Source of the DNA: Pezicula radicicola | Taxonomy: Eukaryota > Ascomycota > Leotiomycetes > Helotiales > Dermateaceae | Assembly (NCBI GenBank): GCA_003008705.1 | Contig: PDUO01000019.1 | Location: forward strand, 864,552-928,551 | Direction of reading: 5' to 3' | Length of the DNA: 64,000 nt | In this document: piece by piece, positions 11,071 through 22,339 of the stretch | How positions within the stretch are numbered: the stretch's first letter is position 1 | Layout: every line of letters starts with the position of its first letter | The notes under the pieces: generated by a model | Told to the model about the DNA's origin: nothing | The model's input: the letters and a program-made list of their open reading frames with translations, nothing else | The model's database searches: none | Position numbers and translations under genes: made by a program

Positions 11071-14000
11071 ATGAGAGTCCTTACCCTCAACGTTAGCCTT
11101 GCGTCGGCTGCCCTCGTCGCCTTGACATTGGCCCCTTCTGTTCAGGCTTTGCCAAAGTGGATGAAGCGTTCGGCGGAGGCTCTAGAAGCATATGCACCAC
11201 CTGCATACGGTGCCTATCAACCAGTTGACTACCCCGGCCATTACAGCTATGGCGGATATGGTCCCCAACCAACGCTGTCGACCACCTCTTCTACCACTAG
11301 TGATATTCAGCCAGTCCGAACAAGCGAAAGCAGTTCTAGCACCGAATCTTCTCGTAAGTCGACCACCACTCAGTTCAGATTACTTTGCTAATATCGTTGT
11401 CCACCAGTCTCCACCACCTCTATTCCTACTACTGAAGCTCCTGTTCCCACCACGTCAATTGAATCCTCGACTTCGGCCACAAAGACAAAGACCACTGCCT
11501 CAGTCATTGCTCCCAATTGCAACCATGACAATTGTCTGCGTCAGTTCATTAACACCAAGTCGACATCTGCTATTTCTGCTTTCTGTGCCACCTATACGAC
11601 TGAAGTGAATGCTTACACTACTGGTCTCCCAGCCTACGTCTCTATGTGTAGAGGATCTCCTTCGCGGATCTCGTCTGCTTGCTCCTGTGTTGTGACCCCC
11701 ACTTCAAGTTCTTCCGTTGGATCTAGCTCTTCCTCGTTGACAAGCTCCATCCCGGAGATAACAACCAGCAGTAACTCGCCTATCGGCACAACTTTGTCTT
11801 CTCTGAGCAGCAGCTCAACAGCTTCCGTAACACCATCTGCTTCTCCCAGCTCTTCTGCAGCAAGTAGTTCCTCGTCGATCGAATCGACCACAGAAATCAC
11901 TGGGACCATTACTATTTCCCAGACGGTGACACGCTCAGCAACTCTCATTGGTACCGGAGTATCTACTACAATCTCGTCACTAACAGCATCATCAAGCTCA
12001 CCTGCTTTTTCTAGCTCTTCTGCAGCGAGTAGTTCCTCAATCGAATCAATCACAGAGACAGTGACCAGCTCAGTTCTTATTGGTACCGGCGCGTCCACTA
12101 CCGTATCATCAGCAGAATTATCAACCTCATCTGTTTTGTACCCAACGAGCAATGCAACCTCGTCTACTGGACCTACTGGCACTGCTCCAGTGTCAAGTTC
12201 AACTTCGACTGAATCCTTGACTGAAACCTCGGCTGCATCCTCGAGCACCACTTCTAGTAACTCGCCAATTGGCACGACTGTGTCATCAAGCAGCAGCAGC
12301 TTAAGTACTTCCGTCTACTATGTGCCATCTTCGACTCCAGTCTTCCCAGGTTCAAATTCTTCGTCGTCGGTAGGACCAACTGGCTCAAGCCTTGTATCTT
12401 CATCTGGAAGCACTACTTCAAGCAACTCTCCAATTGGAACTACGTTGAGCGCCAACAGCTCAAGCACCCAGCCAGGTGGACAGATCAGCATCATCTCCAG
12501 CGCCCCAAGTTCTGGTCCTTCCACGTTGGTAGTGACCTCCTCGGTTCCATACCCAGTTTCTAACTCTACATCGCCGAGCACGCCAACTGGCACCAGCCCA
12601 GCATCCATTTCTTCGTCCAGCGAGAGCAGCTCATCTCCTTCGTCAGCCAGCAGCTCTTCGTCCGCTCCTTACACAGCCTCTAACTCCACATCTTCAAGCG
12701 GGCCAAGTGGCACTAGCCCTGCAACTATTTCTTCGGCCAGTGAAAGCAGCTCGTCTCCTTCGTCTCCTTCGTCAGCCAGCAGCTCTTTGTCAGTAATTTA
12801 TCCAGCTTCTAATTCTAGTTCGTCCAGCGGACCTACAGGCACTGGTTTTGCATCCACCGTCACCGTCACTTCAAGCACTTCTAGCTATGTCTCAAGTAAC
12901 TCCGTTCTTTACCCTGCTTCAAACTCCAGCTCTTCCGTCACCCCAACTGGGACTGGATCTTCAGAAAGCTCTACATCCAGCAACTCGCCAGTTCTTACGT
13001 CAGAGTCACCATCACCATCAAACTCAACATCCACTATTGGGCCAAGTGGCACAGGATCTGCATCGAGCGCCGTCTCATCATCTCCTGTTGAGACTACCTC
13101 TACATCGTCAATTCGTGGTTATGGGCAAATCCCAACTTCCTCGAGCTCTACAATTGTCCCAAGTGAAGGTTCCAGCAGTTCATCTTCGCCGTCATCAACC
13201 TCGGTGTCTTATCCTGTCTCCAACTTCACAACTTCCGTGGGACCGACTGGCAGTGGCGCCAGCAGCTTATCTTCGCCGTCATCAACCTCGGTGGTGCCCT
13301 ACCCCGTCTCCAACTCCACGTCCTCCGCAGGTCCTACTGGCAGCGGTTTATCTGGATCCTCGACGTCGAGCAACTCCCCTGTCTCCACGAGTGAATCCTC
13401 TTCCGCTTCAGCGTCCACACCTTACTACCCAAGTGGTAACTCGACTTCGCATGTTGGTCCTACAGGGACTGGAAGCGTATCTAGCTTGACAACATCAAGC
13501 AACTCGCCAGTATCAACAAGCTTGAACTCTTCCTCCGTTCCTTTGACCACTGGACCAAGCTCCGAGTCGTCTTCCAGTCCAACACTAACCCCATATTATC
13601 CAGTTGGCAACTCAACAACCTCAGTTGACCCTACAGGAACTGGTATTAACTCTGGATCTATGGTCTCGTCCACTATCTCTATTCCTCTGTCAACGGCCCC
13701 AACATCTTCCTCGACGACACCATACTTTCCAACTGGTAACTCGACATCGGTCGTTGGCCCCACAGGCAGCGGATCGTTCGGTTCGTCGACTTCCAGCAAC
13801 TCGCCAGTTTCCACAAGCTTGTCGTCTGCAACAATTCCATTGTTCACTGCACCCTCATCTTCTTCAACTTACACACCTTACTACCCAACTGGAAATTCAA
13901 CGACCTCAGTCGGTCCCATTGGAACTGGTAGCAGCGGCGTAACTACAACTTCTGGCGGTCCTATTATATCGAGCATAAGCAGTATTTCCGTTGGCACGAG

Positions 14001-15668
14001 TTCCTCTTTCAGTGAGAGCTCATCTGCGCCATACCCAACATTCAATTCTACATCTTCTACTGGCCCAACTGGATCTGGAAGTGTGCCAACATCGACTTCC
14101 ACTTGCACTGAAGAATCCACAACCGCACCTTATCCAATCTCTGGCAACTTGACCACATCCACAGGACCGACTGGAACTGGGTCGTACCTGTCGACTACAA
14201 GTGGCACTGAATCCACAACCGCTCCTTACCCAATTTCAGGTAACTCGACCACTTCCGTAGGACCAACTGGAACTGGCTCATACTCATCGACCACAAGTGG
14301 CAACTCCCCTGTTGGGACCACTTCGAGCTCTATTTCCCCGAGCGGCTCTCCTTCAACCACTAGTGGTTTGTTGACCGGCACTGGATCTTCGCCTTCATCG
14401 TCGTCTGCTGGACCTTATGGCAACTCAACCTCCGGAAGCTCTACAGGTAAGTAATCTTCCGCAATAGTTTAATTGGCCTAGACTGATTAATCTTTCCAGC
14501 AACCACCACAAGTGGCAACTCTCCAATTGGAACAACTTCTTCCTACTCCATACCGTTCCCAGCTTCTAACACCACGTCCACTTTTGGCCCAACCGGAACT
14601 GGCTTCCTGTCATCGACGACTAGTGACAACTCCCCCGTCGGTACGACTTCTTCCGTACCATTCCCAGCATCCAACACAACCTCAGTTGTCGGACCAACTG
14701 GAACTGGCTCATTGCCATCAACAACAACCAGCGGTAACTCCCCAGTTGGAACCACATCGTGCTCGAGCAGCTCGTTAAGCACATACTACGTTCCATACCC
14801 TGTCTCTAACTCCACATCGTCATCCGGACCCACTGGAACTGGACCAAGTGTAACCACCACGAGCGGCAATTCGCCAATTGGAACTACTTCAAGCTACATT
14901 GCCTCAAGTAGCGCCTTGAGCACCTCAGTTCCCTACCCTGCTTCAAATATCACAAGTTCTACCGGTCCGACTGGCACGAGTCCTTTAAGTTTATTGTCGT
15001 CTGGAGTCACCACTTTAAGCAACTCACCCGTAGGAACGACTTTGAGTTCCGTTGTCTCGAGCAGCACTACGAGTTACTACCCCGCTTCAAACAGTACCAG
15101 TGTCGTCGGACCTACTGGCACCAGTCCTGGCTCATCGTCACCCTCATCTGCGGAAAGCACCACTTTTAGCAACTCGCCAGTCGGTACGACTTTGTCCACC
15201 AGCAGCTCGTTAAGCACGTCAGTGTCCTATGTGCCATCCTCTTCAAGCACCACCGCTTCATACCCAGCATCGAACACGACCTCGTCGGGTGGAGCCACAG
15301 CCGCAACATCAAGTTCATCAAGTGCAGCCACGACGACTAGCAATTCGCCAGTTGGGACTTCGTTGAGCTCCTCATCTTCACCAATCATCACTCCAACCAG
15401 CATCTCGATCCCCGTTTACTCTGTCCCATTGCCAACACCAACTCCAACAACCACTTCGGACAACTCCCCCATTGGAACTACCCTCAGTTCTAGTAGCATT
15501 TCCACTGCCACACCGGGTCCATCACCATACAGACCACCACCGTCCCCAGCCTATGGATATGGCCCTCCACCCGCATACAGGAAGTATGGTCACACAGATG
15601 AAAAGAAACATAAAGGCCACAGACCGAGCAGGTTCGGTGGCCACAGAAATAGATGGTGGTGGTGGTAG
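11071..15668 (+). CDS. Large secreted Ser/Thr-rich repeat protein (cell-wall or adhesin-like)
   Basis: Exons 11071..11353, 11408..14446 and 14500..15668 give 1,496 aa; introns of 54 nt (TGCTAAT branch) and 53 nt, both frame-checked. Residues 1-26 are a signal peptide (ALVALTLAPSVQA), followed by a likely Kex2 site (MKRSAEA). Next comes a Tyr/Pro-rich stretch, then a Cys domain of about 75 residues (APNCNHDNCLRQFIN ... FCATY ... MCRG ... SACSCV, six cysteines). From residue ~190 to ~1440 the chain is Ser/Thr-rich and built from degenerate repeats pairing GPTGTG with SNSPVGTT and NSTSS, with many N-glycosylation sequons (NST, NSS). The C-terminus changes to Pro/Tyr- then His/Lys/Arg-rich (PSPYRPPPSPAYGYGPPP..., KKHKGHRPSRFGGHRNR) and ends in four tryptophans. 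No GPI signal is visible, so attachment to the surface is uncertain. A role in wall or adhesion is inferred from composition. Confidence 0.85.
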
Positions 15669-17155
15669 ATGAGGCGCACACTGGTCATTGTCGGATCACC
15701 ATATCTTCTCTTCTTGCCCTTCATTTGTGCTTCGTACTTTACAGATACGGGCCATCTTCTTTTGCTCGCACTTTCTCTTTGATGCACGGAAATGGCTTTC
15801 TTTCCTTTGTGTTTAATGTTTTCATGTCTTGGGCGCATATTTTCGTCAATAAATCAAAATCATACTGCATAGAGTGGCTGTATTTGCAGGGGGAGAGGGA
15901 ATACGGAAGGGATACGAAATAATAGACAAAAAATAAAAATATTCATAAAACTTCAGTGCCTTGTTATGCTTGTGAGTTGTGATCGAGAGCCCTTGAAATT
16001 GGCATCACCTGTATATCCAGATGCTCAACAGAGCGATGAATACCTTGATCCCTGTGTCCATTGAGTAGACAAGAGAGTACAGTAAGTCTCTTTCTGCTGC
16101 GTCCACTGCTTTGGAGCTATGCAACATTTATAGAAACATTACAATATTCTGCAATATATTGTTCCCTGCTACAAACATCTGTCTTAGAGTTGTCCTTAAA
16201 TCTATAATCTCTAGTTCAACTTTTGAGTTCTCGAATCAAAGATGACGTGAAGAACTTCATACTTGCTAACTCGACAATAGAGACTTGTGATTTGCCGATA
16301 GCAACCATCTTCTGGAACTATCAATGAAGACCTAAATGTGACAATCAAAGATAATCTCATGCCTTCCCTTCCCCTTTGCTTACATTCACGCCACTCACTA
16401 TAAAGAAAGAAAAGCGAGGTGCGTAAATGAAGTAAGAAGTACTACTGCGGTAGTTAGGAAAGAGATAAATGGTAGGTAGAGATGTGTGGGCTGGAACTAC
16501 CAGCGTTTGGAGACTTTCGTTGTTGTTTGGGTTTGGGGGTTTTGAGTGTTCTGTGGTAGAATTGAACTGGGGAGGGGATGGATGGAGGAATGGTTGTTTG
16601 GGAGGTGGGTGCGAGATGAGATGAATGGATGGTTAGTTGGGAGGTGGCAGATGGAGGTGATTTAGTTACTATTTGTTTAGGTGAATTGAGTTATTGATTT
16701 TCGTTTCTATAGATTAAACTTAGGAAGTTACTAACTAACTCACTTGATTTAGGCAATTCACTTGACTTACTCCACAAGTAACAAATCTTACGCTTAAACA
16801 GCCACACTCTTTACGCCCAGGCATGTAGTTAACGCTTGTGGAATGAAACAAATCGCTAGATTTGCGCTCGAGGTTCTGTAAGATAGGTAAGGTACTTCTC
16901 TGCTTGAATTGTAACTTACAACTCAGGCCTCCAAATTCCACTAGAAAAAACTGCTTCTGTTCACTAAACACGAAGTCCGCCTACAAGGAAATGAAATTAG
17001 ATTTCTGATCCCTGAAAGTTCCTTTTGAAAAGCCACTGCCTCCGACTATGATAGGAATCTAGACAATTCTCAATCTAGCTATTCAGTCTTCCTGGTATAA
17101 AAGTACAGTATGCACATCCCATCCTTTTCCGGGGGCCTAGTTTTGCTCTTCCCTT
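15669..17155. other. Intergenic, no gene seen
   Basis: Contains the 3' flank of the repeat protein and G/T-rich low-complexity DNA at 16480-16670 (GGATGGATGGAGG-type words). ORFs here are short and have no recognisable features. Confidence 0.4.
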
Positions 17156-18554
17156 TTACCGTCTTCTATAAACACCAAGCATCCAACTAGCTCTCAATAA
17201 TGCTAATCCCCACGCCATTCCCAGACTATCCCACATGACGTTCAATTTACTACCATCCACCTCCTTCCATCCTATAGGTACTTCAGCTACTCTGATTCCA
17301 CTACTCGAGATTTCATCCGTTTCGTCTTCGTCTTCGCTTGGTTTCTGAGGTGGAGGTGGCGCACTCTCTGCCAACATCAACATTTCTACATCGAAGATCC
17401 AGCCTTCGGCGTGCATGTATGGTATTATATGTGGTAGAGCGCCGCGCGAAAATAGCTTAAAGCCACATTGTGTATCTCGGATTCGTGATGTTGCAGGAGG
17501 TGTGAGTGTTTTGAGGAGAAAGTGAAAGGAGCGCATGAGGAAATTTCTCAAGGCAGAACGCTGTAAATGAAGAGATGAGTAAGTATAAGTATATTCATCG
17601 GAGGTGATGGAGAGGGAGTTTTGGTCTGGATGTTCGGTTGGGTTTTTTGTTTTTACCTTTACGACAGCTTCACTGCCTACAAGATGATTTCTGCTTCCTA
17701 CAGCTACGCTGCGTCCTGAGGAGTCGGAAGCTTCATCGCAGCCTTCGACTAGCTTTTTGAGGTCGTCGAATTTGGAGGCTCCGTCTGCGTCTGCGAAGAC
17801 GGCGTAGGCTCCCCGTACATGTCTGAATCCATGGGTTACAGCTCCTCCTTTCCCTCTATTTTCGTGGAGAGTTACTATCCTCATAATATCATGTAGGCCG
17901 TTCTTCCGTGAGAAATTCAGCGCGACATCTACAGTCTTGTCTCTACTTCCATCATTGACAAGCAAGATTTCATAACCTCCTATTCCTGGCGCTCTTGGTT
18001 TTGTCGATGTATTTCTCTGTGTAAGATTCCCATTCCCAGTGTCGTTCGTCTTCGTGGGAAATCGCCCGTATTCTGCATCAAGGAATTCGACTGCCTCTTC
18101 CAGCATATCTTCCAACCTCTTCTCTTCATTGTATGCTGGAACTACGACACTCATTTGAACCTCTGCTTCGTCAATTGAGCCCGTGTCTTTGTCCGTGCCG
18201 ACTTTCTCGCTGGCTTTGCGATGTGCAAGCCATTGGTCATGCCAACAGGGTAGTTTGCGCGGGGGTGTCGTACTGCCATCTGCGCTCGTTGTGATGTATG
18301 TCTTTTCAGCAGGAAGTGCTGGTCTGGGGAGGGGCGCGAGGAGGTATAATGAGGCGTATATCTATTTCAGCAATGGTTAGGACGTGTTCCATTCCTCTCG
18401 CATAGAGATTGAGAGTGGAGTAGAATCATACAAAAGTACATGTAGAGAGAATGAAGGCCGCAATCCCAATGAGCAAGAGAGGTAACGGGGCTTCCTGGGC
18501 CGCTGAGTAGAACATGGCCAAAAGCCCAAGGGGTATATCGATTATGGTCGCCAT
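17156..18554 (-). CDS. ALG5: Dolichyl-phosphate beta-glucosyltransferase
   Basis: Minus-strand exons 18432..18554, 17657..18361 and 17156..17560 give 410 aa. The first exon encodes an N-terminal membrane anchor (PLLLIGIAAFILSTCTF) and is joined through a 70-nt intron with a CTAAC branch. The GT-A family 2 core shows VVVPAYNEEKRLEDML, LLVNDGSRDKT and FADADGASKF (DxD-like), then DTQCGFKLFSR and GWIFDVEM. ALG5 makes dolichyl-P-glucose at the ER membrane for N-glycan assembly. The open frame reads through 17561-17656, but that 96-nt block starts GTAAAA and ends TTACAG, and splits the expected GSEAVVK-RSALRNFLMRSFH join, so I treat it as an in-frame intron. Without splicing the protein would carry 32 extra residues beginning VKTKNPTE. 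Confidence 0.92.
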
Positions 18555-19363
18555 TGTCACCTCCTTTTCAAGGGCGCAAACTCGAGGAATGGTAAACTGC
18601 AAGGCTGCAAAGAAAAGGGGGACAATTTGGGCGGAAGGAGTCGCAAGTTTTAGGAGTTAGGATAAGGTAGTATGGTGGTTCCTGAATTGCCAAACCATTG
18701 AAGCGCAAGACATTCAATTTGGCTCACGATGCTCTTGGCCGATTCTGAATACACATATGCCAGAAAGAATGAACAAAACCAAAAAAGTCAATTGAATAAA
18801 TACACAAGGGGAAGAAGGTTTATTTTTGGCGTAGGTGGTCGTCGTCAGGATTCGAAGTCGTCGTACTATCGTGGGGCTGGGCTGGGCTGGGCTGGACTGG
18901 CTTCTTAACACGGTAGATATCATTTAACGTGGCATTCAATCGAGAGAAACGTGGCTCAGAGTACGAGTGCCGGTAGTGCAAGGCTCTAACGCAGCCTTGT
19001 CGCTTGACTTTCGTTTCAAGTACCGCTCTTAGTACCGCTCTTCACTAATTCATTCACCATAGTTACCGGTATCACTACTGTAATCAGTCAAAAGTATCAT
19101 TGACTCTGCGTATTATCTACGCAGTCACGGTAGCATCGTCCGCCCGCCTCATTCCCACATGTACCATATCTATAATACAAGTAGCAAACACATCCGTCTC
19201 ATCACCAGATGCTCTGGGACTTCGTTAGTGCCTTTCTCTAGCCAAGCAATAAAAACAGCTAGAAAGGGGTGTTGTATCTGGTCCCGACCATTCATCCTTA
19301 ACGCCCTGCATAACCTTCCAAAGACGCCTTCGCATCAACGCTATCTCCGACCACAAAAATGTT
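18555..19363. other. Intergenic between ALG5 start and PSY2 end
   Basis: Upstream region of ALG5 and 3' flank of PSY2. A short GGCTG tandem (GGGCTGGGCTGGGCTGG) lies near 18875, and TACCGCTCTTAG/TACCGCTCTTCA is a direct repeat near 19021-19043. No gene is seen. Confidence 0.4.
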
Positions 19364-22339
19364 TCAGTTGCCGCCGTCACCATTGGTATTGCCATCACCA
19401 CCAGTCTTGATTGCAGGCGAAAGACTGATAGCAATCTTGCCAGTCTTCGTACCAGCACCGCTGGCATCCCGACCATTAAAGCTCTTTTTTCTTCGCAGAA
19501 CACTGCTTGTGTTGGAGCCGACAGAGCCATTTGAGCTGATCGAGCTGCGGCGCTTGTGTTGCGAGAGCTTGCCGATCTCATCTTCTTCGTCCTCCTCCCG
19601 GCGTCTTTTCTCGGAAAGTCTCTCTGGGGGCGATGGTACGGACGAGGACACAGGAGTCAGAACCACGTCACCATCAGAATCTTTTGCGGACGAGTCTGGG
19701 GTCTTGGATTCCGTATTCGGAAGAATGCCAGCGTCCATGCTTTCATTCTCTTCGTCTGATCCATAATCGACGAGAGGCTTTGAAGCTGGAGAAGCGCCGT
19801 TTATTGGAGCTCTGTTAGACGAGGTTTTGCTTGGCTCATCATCTTCATCATCGGAAGTGTTGAAGTATTGTTCTTCAGCAGCGTCAAGATCCTTGATACC
19901 ATTCTCCCATCTACTTCCTCTACCCGTCTCAGGTCTCTTTGGAGTGTTGTCTTCTGTATCTAGGAAGGAAGTTTCCTCCCCGCTCGTAGTGAAACCTTGC
20001 GTTTGGTCATATCTGATGATGAAGTTGCTAAATGTATCCACATACGAGATTCTACTGAGCTTTTCGCGGTAGTTTTCGACAAGATGTAGGATCAACGCCT
20101 TGTTACCTTCCTTTCTGATATGCTCGAACAATTCCAAGCATGCTGAGTTCAGAAGGTTATCACGTGGCATCGTCTCAATTACAATGTCTAGAATGGGCTC
20201 AAAAAGCTGGTCTTGGGTCATCTGCTGGTTATAAAATTCGTCACCTAAACCAACCAAGTTACGGAAAAACTTCAAAGCAGCTGCTCAACTATTAGCTCAT
20301 TTGCACATATACATAAAAATAGATAACATACTGAGTTTCAAGTACTTCTCTGGGCTCTGAAGAAGTTGGGCAATACGTTGACCCAAGTTCTCAGCCAGCA
20401 CGAAATATTTGCTACGATGTTGGTGTTGCCGAATGAAAAAGCAAAGGATCTCGATCAGATAGATGAAAAGAGATACTTGATGCACGCTGAAATCCATATT
20501 CTCACGGCCCTTAAGGTCAACTAGAGGCTGGAAAAGCTTCTTTGCCGAGTCCTCGTAGAAATTTGATAGGAACATTTCCTGCTGGGGATCCGGTTGAGGC
20601 CTCAATCTGGATCCGAAATCGCCACCCGCCTTTCCCATACTATCGAGCGGAGGATTCTGCGATCCCGGGTCAAGCAAGACTTTGATGGCATCGGCAATCT
20701 GAGCCTTCACACCGAGGTCTGCCTCTACAAGTAGAAGCTCAATCAGGGAGTCAGTAAGGGGTGTCTGCTTCTCACTGATTTGCCGGAATATGGTTTGGCG
20801 GATCATTTGCGGGTCGTGGTCTATCATGGAGACCAAAACATCAGTTGCACCAACTCGAACCCCAACGTCACTGTGATGCAACGCGAAGTTGATCACGGAC
20901 AATAGACCGTGCCCTAGAAAATTGTTGTACAACTGTTGTCTTGCTGGTTGCTGTAACTGCTTCGAAACTGCACAACATTGCTGAATGAACAAGACGGCTT
21001 CCTTCTTGCGTTCCTGGTCTTGCTCTTGTTTTCCGAATATACCAAATAATTCCTTCAAGAAAGCCAGGTTGTTTTGCAGATGCTGAACGATGTCGACTTG
21101 ATAGTAGAAAATTAAAGAATTGAGCACGGAGAATGTAGGATCGTCCAGGATCCGGGCAAGGACAACGTCCTTGAGGTATTGAAGTCTGTATGTGTGGTGT
21201 ATCTTCTTGCGAATCTGTTCGTCGTCAATACGGACGACCTCCTTATATCTACCCTTCTGTCCCAACCAGTGTCGGTGATTGGCCTTGTGGCTAGGAAAAT
21301 CCGGGTCGTACTCCAGCGCCCCAACGACACCCAATACCACGTCGTCCGTAACCGCATGTTCTATGATCGTAGTGTCATTTAGGAGAATTAAAGTCTTCAT
21401 GATATTGCAAAGCCGGTGAAGACTAGGTAAATCTTCCATGTCCTCTGCCATCTCAACCAGTGGTATTAACTTCCTTATGTAGTCATCCTCAATGACGAAT
21501 TTGCCCAAAGCATTTCGGTGCTGAGGTGTGAGACTGAAATGTCGCATTTGCCCATCGATCTCTGGAAGGTTTCCCAGGCTAGGGTTAGGTAATGAGATTG
21601 AGAATGGATCTCCTGTCGGGATATCGTCTGAAAATGCATCTTCTGCAAGGGGCCGCAGTTAGCAATTGACAAATTCCATGATGTGGCAGTTTTTTCAAAC
21701 AGAAAACGCCGGTAGTGAAAATCATACCTGGTCCATTCATTTCAGACAGCTTCTGCTGAACATTGTTCACAAATTTCCTGGATCGCGCACGATATTAGCA
21801 TGTATATGCGATTTCTTGACCGGGCACGTCCCCCGGTAACAAGAATACTACTAACCATATGATAGCGCATCCTTCAGCTTCCTGGAAGCTCAGGGCCATG
21901 TCGATGCCATTCGCCTGTTCCGTCCATACTATGAGGGTATCTAGTCATACTCGTCAGCCTCGGCATCCCACTTGCGCGCAGATCGCGTGTACCTTGTTGC
22001 TTCTGGAAACCATCGTCTTTGGAAATCTGCGTCTCCAACAGTACTAAATCCGGACTCTCCTCTGACTGCACTACAACTCTGGGTTCATCCTCGCCAGTGG
22101 CACCGCTCTATTACCACAAATATGTCAGCTTTCAGATCAATCTAGGAACGCGCTGACAAACAGCGCGGAAGCCACGCGCCGAGGGCTACAAATCTACAGC
22201 GCATAGATAGACATACGTAGGAGAATGTCGCCGTGCAAAAGCCAGTGCCTCTATCAACCCAGTCATTGTTGCGCAACTCGTAGACTTTGACTCGTTTCTT
22301 GCTGGAATCCGGCGGGTTAGCAGGCACCGCTTGTGCCAT
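19364..22339 (-). CDS. PSY2: Protein phosphatase 4 regulatory subunit 3 (SMEK/Psy2)
   Basis: Six minus-strand exons: 22217..22339, 21993..22107, 21856..21940, 21728..21777, 20332..21642, 19364..20280; 866 aa, all junctions frame-checked. Introns are 109, 52, 78, 85 and 51 nt with CTGAC/CTAAT/CTAAC branches. The start MAQAVPANPPDSSKKRVKVYEL is the first ATG; a longer upstream open frame has only a GTG. Residues ~14-110 form the EVH1/RanBD-like domain (KVYELRNNDWVDRGTGF, LIVWTEQANGIDMALSFQE), followed by the SMK-1 domain (RKLIPLVEMAEDMEDLPSLHRL ... ADLGVKAQIADAIKVLLD) and Armadillo-like helices to LKLTALKFFRNLVGLGDEFYN. The tail is acidic, then Ser-rich, with a probable basic nuclear signal (KRRREEDEEDE ... 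HKRRSS). As part of PP4 it acts in DNA-damage recovery and cell-cycle signalling. Confidence 0.95.

Noticed and set aside
11634..12275. 213-codon minus-strand open frame inside the Ser/Thr-rich gene (others at 12318, 13596, 13881, 14543)
   Set aside because: These are antisense shadows of the Ser-rich repeats, with Val/Glu/Asp-rich composition and no family features.
6122..15668. A secondary-metabolite gene cluster around the NmrA-like reductase
   Set aside because: No synthase, P450, transporter or cluster regulator lies nearby.
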